A stretch of DNA of 64,000 nucleotides. It comes from Balneolaceae bacterium UBA7797. GTDB lineage: Bacteria; Bacteroidota; Rhodothermia; Balneolales; Balneolaceae. This document shows, piece by piece, positions 35,256 to 44,634 of this stretch. How positions within the stretch are numbered: the stretch's first letter is position 1; each line of letters opens with the position of its first letter. Location of the stretch: assembly GCA_002480645.1 (NCBI GenBank), contig DLCN01000030.1:1-64000 (forward strand), written 5' to 3'. The notes under the pieces were generated by a model. That model saw nothing but the letters and a program-made list of their open reading frames with translations. It did no database searches and was not told where the DNA came from. A program made the position numbers and the translations under genes.

Positions 35256-36377
35256 TTGGAAGAAAATAAATCAACCGAGGCAGACGAAAAGAAATCATCT
35301 TTCGGTAGATCAAAAAAGGACAAACACACAGAAGAACAACAGGCAAAGTCGTGGGCACGAGAGTGGTTAGATGCGTTGGTCTTTGCATTTATTGTTGCGG
35401 CTATTCTTCGTCAGTTTTTATTCGGCTCGTACCGTATTCCGACAGGTTCTATGGAACAGGATCTGCTGATCGGGGATATGCTTATCGTTTCAAATGTTAC
35501 GTATGGTCCCAGAACACCGATGTCGGTTTGTGTGCCGTTTACCAGTTGGTGTCTGCCAGGTATTAAGCTTCCGTGGACCCGCATTCCGGGCTATGGAGAT
35601 GTTGAAAGAAATGATGTGATCGTTTTTAATGTGCCCTGGGAAGTGAAGCCTATTTCACAAAAAACGAATTATATTAAAAGGGCAGTGGGTATTCCCGGAG
35701 ATACACTTGAACTTCGTGATAAGGTACTGTACGTGAATGGAGAAGAGGAAGCCTACCACGAAGGAGTTCAAAAATTTTATGATGTGATTGTGCGCGATAA
35801 CGTGCGCCTCAGCGATAAGAAAATGGAATCGGTGGGGGCCGGCACTATTGGCGGGAATGAACGATATGTTCAGCAAGTCGCACAAAATGTATATCGGGTA
35901 AATCTTACGAAAGAAGTAGCCGATGTGGTAGCTTCATGGCCGGAAGTGGATTCCATGGCGCTGTTCATCATTCCGGAAGATCAGCAATTGTCAGGCTATA
36001 CTATGAGTAAAGGATCTTTTTCTCAGGCGTTCAATAATCCGGATCATTTTTCTGCTTTTGTTGTGCCTTACGAAGGGCAGGAGATCACCTTAACCAAGGA
36101 CAATTGGTATATTTACAAAGATCTTATCGAACGCTACGAACACAATGACGTAAAAGTGGAGAACAACGCATTTGTGATCAATGGTGAATCAACCAATAAA
36201 TATGTGGTTAAACAAGACTACTACTTTGGAATGGGAGATAACCGGGATAGCAGCGAAGACAGTCGATTCTGGGGATTCATCCCTCGCGACCATATGATCG
36301 GAAAAGCCGTGTTGGTGTGGTTCTCGCTGGATGGAGCCGTTCCAAGATTTAGCCGGATCTTCCATCTGATCGATTAA
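35256..36377 (+). CDS. lepB: signal peptidase I
   Basis: This S26 peptidase has one membrane helix (about 36-54), catalytic Ser in RIPTGSMEQDLL, catalytic Lys in YIKRAVGIPGDTLEL, and the box GMGDNRDSSEDSRFWGFIP. At 373 residues it is longer than E. coli LepB because of a periplasmic insertion (about 165-275), common in Bacteroidota. It cleaves signal peptides of exported proteins. The start is TTG at 35256; the next ATG lies in the active-site motif, so TTG must be used. Confidence 0.92.
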   Translation: MEENKSTEADEKKSSFGRSKKDKHTEEQQAKSWAREWLDALVFAFIVAAILRQFLFGSYRIPTGSMEQDLLIGDMLIVSNVTYGPRTPMSVCVPFTSWCLPGIKLPWTRIPGYGDVERNDVIVFNVPWEVKPISQKTNYIKRAVGIPGDTLELRDKVLYVNGEEEAYHEGVQKFYDVIVRDNVRLSDKKMESVGAGTIGGNERYVQQVAQNVYRVNLTKEVADVVASWPEVDSMALFIIPEDQQLSGYTMSKGSFSQAFNNPDHFSAFVVPYEGQEITLTKDNWYIYKDLIERYEHNDVKVENNAFVINGESTNKYVVKQDYYFGMGDNRDSSEDSRFWGFIPRDHMIGKAVLVWFSLDGAVPRFSRIFHLID

Positions 36378-36406
36378 TTGATGTAAGTAGTTCGGACAGA
36401 GATCTT

Positions 36407-36438
36407 AAAAGGGACGAGCTTTGCTTGGCCCTTTTTTT
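36407..36438 (+). terminator. strong terminator, probably bidirectional
   Basis: AAAAGGGACGAGC pairs with GCTTGGCCCTTTT (12 of 13 positions including one G-U) around a TTT loop, followed by TTTTTTT. It serves lepB on the plus strand and, with a weaker tail, rlmN on the minus strand. Confidence 0.8.
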
Positions 36439-36440
36439 AT

Positions 36441-37562
36441 TTAGGTCTTTGCGATGGTTTTACCACGTTCCTGCCCCTCGCGAATGGCAAGCTGTCCACA
36501 ACCGGCATCAATATCATCTCCACGACTACGCCGAACAGTGGCGCGTACATCGTAGCGAATGAGTTCCTTCAGGAAGTTATCAAGCCGCTCTTCCCGCGCA
36601 CGTTGTAGTTCTACCCCCATCACATTGTTGTACATGATGATGTTAACTTTGCTGGGGGCCCATTTTACAATATTGGAAAGATTTCGGGCATCCTCAGGAC
36701 CATCGTTGAATCCATCAAATAACAGGTATTCGTAGGTGAGTGAACGGTCTGTTTTTTGGTGATAATATTTAACCGCTTCTTCCAGTGCTTCCAGATTCAT
36801 GGAATTATTTATCGGCATGATCTCATCCCGTTTACCATCACTTGCAGCATGAAGGGAAATGGCCAGATTAAATGGCTGTTGCTCATCAGCCAACTGCTTG
36901 ATCTGTTTGGTAAGCCCAACGGTAGAAACGGTAATTCGCTTCGGCGATAGTTCTATACTGAGCGGATCGGAGATAATTTCGGCAGATGTAGTCACCGTTT
37001 TATAGTTATGGAGGGGTTCGCCCATTCCCATGTACACGATATTGGTGATCTTTTTATCATACTTCTGTTCTGTAAGTGAATTAATGTATTGCACCTGATC
37101 CACCACTTCGCCATGAGTAAGATTCCGGAAAAATCCCATTTTACCGGTGGCACAAAAGCTGCATCCAAAAACACATCCAACCTGAGACGAAACACAAACA
37201 GTTAGTCTTTTCGGAACACCATCGGGATAGAAATCCGGGATCATAACGGCTTCCACTTTATAATCTTTGCCTTCGTCATCTAAACGAAACAAAAATTTGA
37301 TGGTGCCATCTTTAGATTCCTGCTGACTAACCACTTCCAAGCCTGAAATAAAAGCCACTTCATCCAGTCGGGCTCTCAGGTCTTTGGATAAGTTGGTCAT
37401 TTCATCAAAGGATCGAACCCCCTTTTGATAGAGCCATTGAAAGATCTGATCGGCCCGGAATCGGGGAAGGCCCAACTCTTTACAAAAATCCTGTAATTCG
37501 GATTTGGTGAGCGCTTTGAGGTCGGTTTTTTGCGGTACTTTTGTGTCTGACATAGACCCCAA
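36441..37562 (-). CDS. rlmN: 23S rRNA/tRNA (adenine C2) methyltransferase RlmN
   Basis: This radical SAM enzyme carries Cys130, Cys134 and Cys137 (CVFGCSFC) for the iron-sulfur cluster and a conserved C-terminal Cys in DIDAGCGQL. It methylates C2 of A2503 in 23S rRNA and A37 of some tRNAs. The length of 373 residues is normal. It stands alone. Confidence 0.93.
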   Translation of the reverse strand: MGSMSDTKVPQKTDLKALTKSELQDFCKELGLPRFRADQIFQWLYQKGVRSFDEMTNLSKDLRARLDEVAFISGLEVVSQQESKDGTIKFLFRLDDEGKDYKVEAVMIPDFYPDGVPKRLTVCVSSQVGCVFGCSFCATGKMGFFRNLTHGEVVDQVQYINSLTEQKYDKKITNIVYMGMGEPLHNYKTVTTSAEIISDPLSIELSPKRITVSTVGLTKQIKQLADEQQPFNLAISLHAASDGKRDEIMPINNSMNLEALEEAVKYYHQKTDRSLTYEYLLFDGFNDGPEDARNLSNIVKWAPSKVNIIMYNNVMGVELQRAREERLDNFLKELIRYDVRATVRRSRGDDIDAGCGQLAIREGQERGKTIAKT

Positions 37563-37598
37563 AAATAAGGATTAATTCAGCAAAGCACAGCCGGTGAT

Positions 37599-38915
37599 TT
37601 ACAGCCGTGTATTAACCACATTATCGTAGATTGAGCCAAAAGTGATCTCAAAACCTACCGACCCCCAGTATTCGTATGAAGTGAGCTGCTGGCGGGTATT
37701 AGCGATCGCCTCCTTGTCGGTTACACCCTCCGCAGAAATAGAAAGCTGATCGTTTATAATGGAATATCCCACACTGAAGAAAACATCAAACCCACGAACA
37801 ATTCGCTTGGCCATCTCGAAATCAAAGAGGAGTCGTTTCTTGCTGAAATCGTGTAAATAATTTCGCCCAAGTATACGGGCTTCAACGCTACCCCATGGTT
37901 TGGTGTATTCGGCTCTGAAATCAAGTTCCTGCCGCATTAATACTTCATCAGTTTGTCCGTAAATAGTGCGGTCTGTATAGTCGAAGAATGACGAATAAAC
38001 TCCGTATCGCAGGGTAACCTCTCTGCGGGCAAACTCCCGGTAAGGGTAGAAACTGTACTCGATGGTTGGTGTTCCACCAATTCTGAAGTCGATGTTATCG
38101 CGGGAGGAAGAACCCAGACTGAAATAAGAGCCAACCGACCAGTGATCACTTAAACTGTAAGCAAGCAAACTGAATACATTGCGCCGTTCTGTAATGTACA
38201 CTTCTTCATCGGTCACACCGGTTTCATCATCAGTGGTGGTGTAGGTATTTCTGCTGTAATTTTCATCCAGGTTTAGTTGGAATTTCCATTCATCGGTAAT
38301 TCTGCGAACTCTTACCCTTCCATTCATATTCAGGTTTCTCTGCGTTTCTTCACCGGAGAACCAGGTATTACCACCGATCTCGAAGATCCAGCTGTTCCAC
38401 TTATCCGTTTGTAGTTGCTGAGCCGTAGTATTGTCTGTTCCCGAATAAAGTATATCGAAACTTTGTAATGCATCTTTGTGGGAGAGGAATGGGATAAACC
38501 CTAGTTTGATATACCGAACTAAACCATTCCGTTCTTCTTCAGCGGTATCTGAGTCATACGAAGTAAAAATAAATTCATTAGATAGTGCTTCCAGGTCATC
38601 CTGTCCCAGATAATTCAGGCGATATTGAGTACCTCCACTTGCCGTTCCGTTTCGGGTTATGATGAGATGAACTTCGGCGGCAGACTGATCTCTTACAAAA
38701 TTAATAAAGTCGATCTCGCTACGGATAAAACTACTGTTACACCCCCGGCAATCAAGATAGACGGTTAAGAGTGTATTAGGATCTGATGTTGGTGTAGAAT
38801 CGGATTGTGCGTACCCCGGCGTAAATGTGATCAGCAATCCCGCCAGAATGGTCACTGTTTTAAGCAATTTTATGCCCTGTAAGAAAATTTCATGTTTTAA
38901 CGTCAAAAAATACAT
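37599..38915 (-). CDS. secreted protein with N-terminal CxxC domain and C-terminal beta-barrel
   Basis: The ATG at 38915 gives a signal peptide ending PGYAQ; a longer frame to 39008 would overlap the ZIP gene. The mature N-terminus has TVYLDCRGCNSSFIRSEIDFINF, a CxxC motif followed by VHLIITRNGTASGGTQYRL, then a linker. The rest (about 170-438) is alternating aromatic beta-strand typical of an outer membrane barrel. The domain family is unnamed as far as I can tell. It could be a barrel with a redox or metal-binding periplasmic cap. It overlaps no other gene and is followed by no clear terminator. Confidence 0.6.
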   Translation of the reverse strand: MYFLTLKHEIFLQGIKLLKTVTILAGLLITFTPGYAQSDSTPTSDPNTLLTVYLDCRGCNSSFIRSEIDFINFVRDQSAAEVHLIITRNGTASGGTQYRLNYLGQDDLEALSNEFIFTSYDSDTAEEERNGLVRYIKLGFIPFLSHKDALQSFDILYSGTDNTTAQQLQTDKWNSWIFEIGGNTWFSGEETQRNLNMNGRVRVRRITDEWKFQLNLDENYSRNTYTTTDDETGVTDEEVYITERRNVFSLLAYSLSDHWSVGSYFSLGSSSRDNIDFRIGGTPTIEYSFYPYREFARREVTLRYGVYSSFFDYTDRTIYGQTDEVLMRQELDFRAEYTKPWGSVEARILGRNYLHDFSKKRLLFDFEMAKRIVRGFDVFFSVGYSIINDQLSISAEGVTDKEAIANTRQQLTSYEYWGSVGFEITFGSIYDNVVNTRL

Positions 38916-38953
38916 GGAATACTTCTCGACGGTTGCAAAAAAAAATAAAATGA

Positions 38954-39700
38954 TCAGCTTATTAAAATTTGAAAAGCGGCCATCGCAATTATGGCAATAG
39001 TAACCCACAACCCGATGGTATGAGCTTTACATTTCTGAAGTGCTTCCGGTATGAGTTCAGCGAATACCATCCATATCATAGCTCCGGCAGCAAGGCCTAG
39101 TCCGAATGGCAGGTATTCTCGGAAGGTCTCCACGAATAAGAAAGCAGGAACAGCCATTAAAGGTTGAGGTAAGCTGGAAAAGATACTCCACCAAACAGCT
39201 TTCCAGGGAGTGGTGCCTTTTGGGATCATTACCAAACTGATCGCCAGACCTTCGGGAATATTATGAACGGCAATGGCTATGGCAATGAATATTCCAAACT
39301 CAAGGGTATTGGCAAACGAAACACCTACACTAACCCCTTCAGCGAATGAATGGATCGTCATGATCCCAAGAAATAACAGCATCTTTTTACTGTCGGCTCC
39401 AACCAGATCTTTGATATCCAGATCAAATTTCTTGTCCATCCAGTCATCTGCAGCAATTACCAGTATGACCCCGGCAAGAATTCCTCCCAGAGTCATCCAG
39501 TTATTAATGTTATACCCTTCAAAAATGAGGTTAAAACTGGCAGATAACATTAAACCGGCAGCTATGGCATTAGCTCTGCCTAAAAAAGAATCAGAGATCT
39601 TTTTTATGAAGAAAAATGGTACTGCGCCGATACCGGTAGCGATCGCTGTTAGTAATGCGTAGAGAAATACTTTGGTGATGGTGAGATCGAAAATTTCCAT
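38954..39700 (-). CDS. ZIP family metal transporter
   Basis: This 248-residue protein has about eight membrane helices and the ZIP metal site: HSFAEGVSVGVSF in helix 4 and HNIPEGLAIS in helix 5. Substrates in this family are zinc, iron or manganese. It resembles bacterial ZupT-like GufA proteins. A 16-bp perfect palindrome lies 29 bases ahead of its start. Confidence 0.88.
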   Translation of the reverse strand: MEIFDLTITKVFLYALLTAIATGIGAVPFFFIKKISDSFLGRANAIAAGLMLSASFNLIFEGYNINNWMTLGGILAGVILVIAADDWMDKKFDLDIKDLVGADSKKMLLFLGIMTIHSFAEGVSVGVSFANTLEFGIFIAIAIAVHNIPEGLAISLVMIPKGTTPWKAVWWSIFSSLPQPLMAVPAFLFVETFREYLPFGLGLAAGAMIWMVFAELIPEALQKCKAHTIGLWVTIAIIAMAAFQILIS

Positions 39701-39728
39701 AACAAAGAATATAATCTTGAAAAAGTGC

Positions 39729-39744
39729 AGAACCTATGGGTTCT
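39729..39744. promoter_or_regulatory. 16-bp palindrome upstream of the ZIP gene
   Basis: AGAACC and GGTTCT form perfect inverted 6-bp arms around TATG, 29 bases ahead of the ZIP start and in the spacer to the divergent pcm gene. It may be a metalloregulator site; it does not match the Fur or Zur consensus. Confidence 0.35.
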
Positions 39745-39860
39745 TATAATTTGTACTTAGTCCAAGTAACAGGAATTGAATAAAAGCAGTAATTCCGTTC
39801 CCAAACTATTTATCTAAATACCTATACTTGGGCACTCATTAACATCAAAACAATCACAGT

Positions 39861-40511
39861 GTGACCGACGACCGCAGATACGCCCGTCCCCGTAATAAAC
39901 TGGTTGAACAGTTAAGGGAAAAAGGGGTTAAAGATGAACGGGTACTTATGGCAATTGGAAAAATTCCCCGCCACACCCTTATTGATACGGCATTACACGG
40001 CAAAGCGTATCACGACACAGCCCTGCCCATAGGGATGGGACAAACCATATCTCAGCCATATACCGTTGCTGTGCAAACAGAATTACTTGAAATTCAGCAA
40101 GGGGATAAGATCCTTGAGATCGGAACCGGTTCTGCCTATCAATGTATGGTGTTATGCGAGATGGGTGCGGATGTATTTAGCGTGGAACGGCATACTGAAC
40201 TGTATCACCGTGCAAAAGAGGCATTGAGAAAGCAAGGATATAGGGCTATGCTAAAAGCCGGTGATGGTACACTCGGTTGGAGTACCTATGCCCCGTATGA
40301 TGGGATCGTAGTTACGGCCGGCGCCCCGGTTGTACCCAATGACCTGATCGCTCAACTGAACATTGGCGGCAGATTGGTGATACCGGTAGGGGATAATAAA
40401 AAACAGATGATGCTGAAGATCACCAGGATCTCTGAGACGGAATACGAGCAGGTAGAACTCGATAATTTTAAATTTGTGCCGCTGATCGGCGAAAAAGGGT
40501 GGAAAGGTTGA
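39861..40511 (+). CDS. pcm: protein-L-isoaspartate O-methyltransferase
   Basis: This 216-residue methyltransferase has the SAM-binding motif LEIGTGSAYQ and the family motif TISQPYTVAVQTELL. It repairs isoaspartyl residues in aged proteins by carboxyl methylation. It starts at GTG. Its TGA overlaps the ATG of the DUF368 gene (TGATG), so the two are translationally coupled. Confidence 0.92.
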   Translation: MTDDRRYARPRNKLVEQLREKGVKDERVLMAIGKIPRHTLIDTALHGKAYHDTALPIGMGQTISQPYTVAVQTELLEIQQGDKILEIGTGSAYQCMVLCEMGADVFSVERHTELYHRAKEALRKQGYRAMLKAGDGTLGWSTYAPYDGIVVTAGAPVVPNDLIAQLNIGGRLVIPVGDNKKQMMLKITRISETEYEQVELDNFKFVPLIGEKGWKG

Positions 40512-41617
40512 TGCAAACAGATCATAATAATCAGGACAAAACGACTTTTAAAGAAGCTCCCATCCTGGCGATCAAAGGTTTTATCATGGGTTCGGCGGAT
40601 ATAGTTCCCGGTGTGAGTGGCGGTACCATGGCACTTATACTCGATATTTACGAACGCCTGCTGAATGCTATTAAAAGTGTGGATGTGGCTTTCCTTAAAC
40701 ATTTCTTCACTTTTAAGTGGAAAGAAGCATTTACCCATTTACATGTATTATTTCTCGTACCTCTGTTTTTAGGGATCTTTGCGGCGCTTGCCTTTTTTAC
40801 AAAAGTAGTACCATTGCAGGTGTATATGTTTACCCATCCCGAGATCGTATTCGGGTTGTTTTTTGGGTTGATCGTCGGCTCAATTTACATCCTTATTAAA
40901 ACTCTGGAGCATTTCAGCATTAAAGAAGCGGGTGCTATCCTTGGTGGATTACTATTTGGCTTATGGATCGTAAATCTGGTCCCCGCTGATACCCCCGAAC
41001 ATCCGTTGTTTGTGTTTGTGAGTGGCGCTATAGCAATCTGTGCGATGATCCTGCCGGGTATTTCTGGTTCTTATCTCTTGTTGATCATGCGTAAATACGA
41101 TTATTTATTATCGAATATCGGAATGATTGGCGGGGAAGATACGATGGATGGTATTATTGGATTGATCCCTTTCTTATTAGGAGCCGCTGTTGGACTGGCA
41201 TTGTTTTCAAGGTTTCTCTCATGGTTACTGAAACGATACCATTCGGTCACCATAGCTGTATTGATCGGCTTCCTGGTTGGTTCATTATATGTGATCTGGC
41301 CCTTTCAGCATCGGGAATTCATTGAGCAGGTAAGGGATACAGAAGTTGTGGAGGTAAACGATCCGGTAGTTACTGAACTACGGGAACACCCGAATGAGAA
41401 TCTGCCGGAATTCGAACGATTAGGTAAACAGATCGATGACTCATCCATTGAAGTACTCACCATCAAAAAGAAATTAATTAAATCGGATCCCTTTATACCG
41501 GGAAGTTACAATGCTACCGGTGATGAAACCCCGGATATCCTGGGTGGCGTTATTGGTATGATAGTGGGTGTTGTATTGGTGGGAGGATTAGAACGATTGA
41601 GAGATATAAAAGTGTAG
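40511..41617 (+). CDS. DUF368 polytopic membrane protein (PopT-type polyprenyl-phosphate transporter)
   Basis: This 368-residue protein has many membrane helices and the family signature GFIMGSADIVPGVSGGTMALILDIYERLL (key residues IVPGVSGGT), repeated later as MILPGISGSYLLLIM. DUF368 proteins were recently identified as undecaprenyl-phosphate flippases that recycle the cell-wall carrier lipid. The ATG at 40511 follows the pcm stop by overlap and is preferred over an internal start of pcm frame at 40499. A soluble loop of about 60 residues (270-335) is unusual in length and may be a variable insert. Confidence 0.85.
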   Translation: MQTDHNNQDKTTFKEAPILAIKGFIMGSADIVPGVSGGTMALILDIYERLLNAIKSVDVAFLKHFFTFKWKEAFTHLHVLFLVPLFLGIFAALAFFTKVVPLQVYMFTHPEIVFGLFFGLIVGSIYILIKTLEHFSIKEAGAILGGLLFGLWIVNLVPADTPEHPLFVFVSGAIAICAMILPGISGSYLLLIMRKYDYLLSNIGMIGGEDTMDGIIGLIPFLLGAAVGLALFSRFLSWLLKRYHSVTIAVLIGFLVGSLYVIWPFQHREFIEQVRDTEVVEVNDPVVTELREHPNENLPEFERLGKQIDDSSIEVLTIKKKLIKSDPFIPGSYNATGDETPDILGGVIGMIVGVVLVGGLERLRDIKV

Positions 41618-41739
41618 TATAACCACTTATTATTTCAAACAGGAACCGCTTTCAATCTCCTCAAAAATTCATGAATCCTTCACCAAAAAATGGCACTTTC
41701 CGGTGATTAAAGGTATTCAACCTAAAATGGAGGATCGAC

Positions 41740-42723
41740 ATGAAAGTACAACATATACTTGTTCCTACTGATTTCTCAGAACGAGCAGAAAAAGCCATAG
41801 AAGTAGCCGGTACACTGGTTGATTTTTTTGGCTGCACCGTTGATCTGATTCACTCCGTGCCCATGATGAAGTATTTCCACGACAGCATGGATCCGCTTGG
41901 AGTTCCTTTTTCACTTGAGCGGGATCTGTACCCTCATTCCATAGAAGCAGCTCAGAAAGAGTTGGAAGAACTGGCCGGGAAATACATCAAAAAAGAATAC
42001 CGGGGAAAGCTGATCGCTAATGTAGAGCGCAAACCTTCCGAAGCGATATTTAATCAGGCAAACGAAGGCGATTACGATCTTATATTAATGTCGGCCAAGG
42101 GTAGCCACGAGACCATTCATGTGATGGGTGGTACCACAGAAAAAGTTATTCGTCACAGCCATGTTCCGGTACTTACCATCAACGACGGATTCGATACCGA
42201 TGCCATAAATACCATCGTGGTTCCGGTTGATTTTTCTGATAGCTCCTTCTTTTCAGTGGTGCCGGCATTTGAGCTGGCCAAAGAGTTAAAAGCAAAGATC
42301 ATTCTTATGAATGTGATAGAATTGTATTCAGCCGGCAGCGATATGATCCCATATATCCCCACAGACATCGACGAACAACCGGTTTACGAAAGTCTGATCA
42401 CAAAACTAACCGATTACTTCTTACAACACCCGAAATACAATTTGTTGGTGCAAAGAAGTGGAGTGGTATTTGAGGATAACCTGGTAACCACAGACGGACC
42501 TAATTCAACTTCCGTTGAAGTAGAAACCAAAATTGTGAAGGGAATATCTGCACATCATGAGATCGTGGATTTTGTAAATGATGAAGGCGATATGCTGGTA
42601 ATGAGTACTCATGGCAGAACCGGTTTGGCAAGAGTATTCATCGGCTCAACTACGGAACAGATATCCAGACATATTGATAAGCCACTACTTACTATTCGTC
42701 CGGAATTTTTGGATGAAGATTAA
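41740..42723 (+). CDS. tandem universal stress protein
   Basis: Two USP domains (about 1-150 and 155-325) each start with a beta strand and ILVPTDFSE or IVVPVDFSD. The ATP-binding type motif G-2x-G-9x-G is present in the second copy (STHGRTGLARVFIGSTTEQI). Tandem USPs occur in many marine and anaerobic bacteria. A good Shine-Dalgarno (GGAGG) precedes the start. Its specific role is unknown. Confidence 0.85.
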   Translation: MKVQHILVPTDFSERAEKAIEVAGTLVDFFGCTVDLIHSVPMMKYFHDSMDPLGVPFSLERDLYPHSIEAAQKELEELAGKYIKKEYRGKLIANVERKPSEAIFNQANEGDYDLILMSAKGSHETIHVMGGTTEKVIRHSHVPVLTINDGFDTDAINTIVVPVDFSDSSFFSVVPAFELAKELKAKIILMNVIELYSAGSDMIPYIPTDIDEQPVYESLITKLTDYFLQHPKYNLLVQRSGVVFEDNLVTTDGPNSTSVEVETKIVKGISAHHEIVDFVNDEGDMLVMSTHGRTGLARVFIGSTTEQISRHIDKPLLTIRPEFLDED

Positions 42724-42757
42724 GTGATCCTTTGATATCAGTTTATATGGATTGTGT

Positions 42758-43333
42758 ATGAGAATGCTGTCATTTTTTCTTTGGGGGATTCTCATGCCAT
42801 TACAGCTTTTCGGTCAGTCAGATCCTTTAGTAGATAATTCCGAACGGATCGATCTATTTGCAACATTCGGAGTCTCATTAACTACGAATCAGAAAGCCTT
42901 TAATCTTGGAATTGAAAAACAATTCAGAAGGAATATAATTGTACAGTTCAGATATTCCGGAATACATGAGATGATCTTTATACCAGATAAAGAACCTCAG
43001 GAATATTCTAAGGATGCCGGGGTTTTGATTGGTAAAAGGTTTCTTATAGACGACCGGGATGGACAATCAGAAAATAGCGTAAGTCTGCTGTTTGGAATCG
43101 GAAGAGTGGAAAGTGTAGAAAGAGGGGAATTCATATCGGAATCGGGGGATCATGTCATCGGAGCTGACCGATATGAGAGAATCGTTCATTCCACTGTTGG
43201 AATCCCATTTGAATGTAGCTATGCAAGCCGAAGTTCATCGGTGGGGTTTAAAGCAGGATTACAGGGTAATATCAACAAATACAGTAGTTATTTGGGAGTT
43301 ACATTAGGGTTTAGTTTTAACCTGACAAAATGA
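42758..43333 (+). CDS. hypothetical secreted protein, small beta-barrel-like
   Basis: A short signal peptide (about 1-18, ending LFGQ) precedes about 170 residues of alternating beta strands ending in a C-terminal segment GVTLGFSFNLTK with an aromatic near the end, like a small outer membrane barrel. I do not recognise a family. ATG 42758 is used rather than TTG 42752. It follows the USP gene by 34 bases. Confidence 0.6.
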   Translation: MRMLSFFLWGILMPLQLFGQSDPLVDNSERIDLFATFGVSLTTNQKAFNLGIEKQFRRNIIVQFRYSGIHEMIFIPDKEPQEYSKDAGVLIGKRFLIDDRDGQSENSVSLLFGIGRVESVERGEFISESGDHVIGADRYERIVHSTVGIPFECSYASRSSSVGFKAGLQGNINKYSSYLGVTLGFSFNLTK

Positions 43334-43387
43334 TATTCTGAGTTGTGGAAGCGAACGTGGTACCCGAATGTTGATGATTAAAATGTG

Positions 43388-43395
43388 TACCTTTG
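43388..43395 (+). promoter_or_regulatory. -7 promoter element of rsmA
   Basis: TACCTTTG is a full TAnnTTTG match 26 bases ahead of the rsmA TTG. A TTG at 43371 is too close (14 bp) to be a good -33 element. Confidence 0.4.
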
Positions 43396-43421
43396 GCTGA
43401 ATTTGAATACAACTGAACTAA

Positions 43422-44180
43422 TTGAGTTTTAAGACAAAGAAAAGCCTGGGGCAGCATTTTTTAACGGATGGGAATATTATCCGAAAAATTCTGGCGTCTA
43501 TCCCTGCCGGTAAAAACGATCGGATCATTGAAATTGGTCCCGGAACCGGAGCCTTAACAAAATGGCTGGTTCAACAATTTGAGGATGTTCACGCCATTGA
43601 GATCGATGAACGTGCCATTGAGGTGCTCGAAAAGGAAATACCGGAACTTACCATCCATCAGAGTGATGTACTGAAAATTCATTGGCCTGACATCATCAAC
43701 CCCGATGGGAAAACCTATGTGATCGGTAATCTGCCGTATTATATTACCAGTCCGATCCTGTTCGCTCTTCTCGAAAACCGTTCAAATTTTGATGGTGCCA
43801 TTTTGATGATGCAAAAGGAAGTGGCGCAGCGTCTGGTTGCCGAACCATCATCAAAAGAGTATGGGATACTAAGCGTTCAAACCCAGTTAATGAGCTCACC
43901 CGAACTATTGTTCGATGTATCTCCTAATTCGTTCAGCCCTCCTCCCAAAGTGATGAGTTCTGTAATTCAGCTCACTTTTAACAGACCTTCTCTGCCTTGT
44001 TCCGACAAAACACTTAAATCGGTAGTTCGTACCGCCTTCAATCAGCGTAGAAAAAAACTCAGCAATTCTCTGAAACCTGTATTGGGTGACAAAATACCTG
44101 ACGGTTTTAACTACGATCAACGGGCAGAGGACTGGTCGCCTGACATTTATGCAGAATTGTCAGCCTTGTTGGAGCACTGA
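43422..44180 (+). CDS. rsmA: 16S rRNA adenine(1518/1519) dimethyltransferase RsmA (KsgA)
   Basis: The N-terminal motif KKSLGQHFL and SAM-binding IEIGPGTGALT are followed by the catalytic NLPYYIT. The 252-residue size is typical. It dimethylates two adjacent adenines of helix 45 during 30S maturation. The start is TTG at 43422, which fits the RsmA N-terminus. It precedes the groES operon by 117 bases. Confidence 0.93.
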   Translation: MSFKTKKSLGQHFLTDGNIIRKILASIPAGKNDRIIEIGPGTGALTKWLVQQFEDVHAIEIDERAIEVLEKEIPELTIHQSDVLKIHWPDIINPDGKTYVIGNLPYYITSPILFALLENRSNFDGAILMMQKEVAQRLVAEPSSKEYGILSVQTQLMSSPELLFDVSPNSFSPPPKVMSSVIQLTFNRPSLPCSDKTLKSVVRTAFNQRRKKLSNSLKPVLGDKIPDGFNYDQRAEDWSPDIYAELSALLEH

Positions 44181-44232
44181 GGCTGACTCCGGTGATTTGG
44201 TACGGTACTTGCGAAAGAAGCCGCAGAATACA

Positions 44233-44246
44233 GGGGAGCGATCCCC
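44233..44246 (+). promoter_or_regulatory. GNRA hairpin in the groES 5' leader
   Basis: GGGGA and TCCCC form a 5-bp stem around a GCGA tetraloop, 51 bases ahead of the groES ATG. A strong Shine-Dalgarno AAAGGAG (44283-44289) follows. No CIRCE repeat (TTAGCACTC-N9-GAGTGCTAA) is present. Confidence 0.4.
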
Positions 44247-44297
44247 GAAAGAAATTAAACACTAACTATTAAACAAAATCACAAAGGAGTCATCCAT

Positions 44298-44585
44298 ATG
44301 GCTAGTATTAAACCTTTAGGCGACCGTGTTCTGGTAAAAGCGGACGTAGCTGAAGAAGTAACCAGCTCTGGTCTGTACATTCCTGATACAGCTAAAGAAA
44401 AACCGCAACAAGGTACAGTTGTAGCGGCAGGTCCCGGCAGAGTAGAAAACGGGAATAAAATCGATATGACCGTAAAAGAAGGCGATAAAGTTCTTTACGG
44501 AAAATATGCAGGTACAGAGGTGACTCTCGACGGAGAAGAGTACCTGATCATGCGCGAATCAGATATTGTGGGAATTCTCGCATAA
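44298..44585 (+). CDS. groES: co-chaperonin GroES
   Basis: This 95-residue heptameric cap of GroEL starts [14 protein letters not shown] and has the mobile loop around residues 18-32 ([14 protein letters not shown]). It is expressed with groEL 49 bases downstream. Confidence 0.97.
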   Translation: MASIKPLGDRVLVKADVAEEVTSSGLYIPDTAKEKPQQGTVVAAGPGRVENGNKIDMTVKEGDKVLYGKYAGTEVTLDGEEYLIMRESDIVGILA

Positions 44586-44634
44586 TAACTCCATCAAAAT
44601 TTAAATCAATAATCTAAAAACGGAATAAATAACT

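Noticed and set aside
44181..44297. CIRCE element ahead of groES
   Set aside because: No TTAGCACTC...GAGTGCTAA repeat is present.
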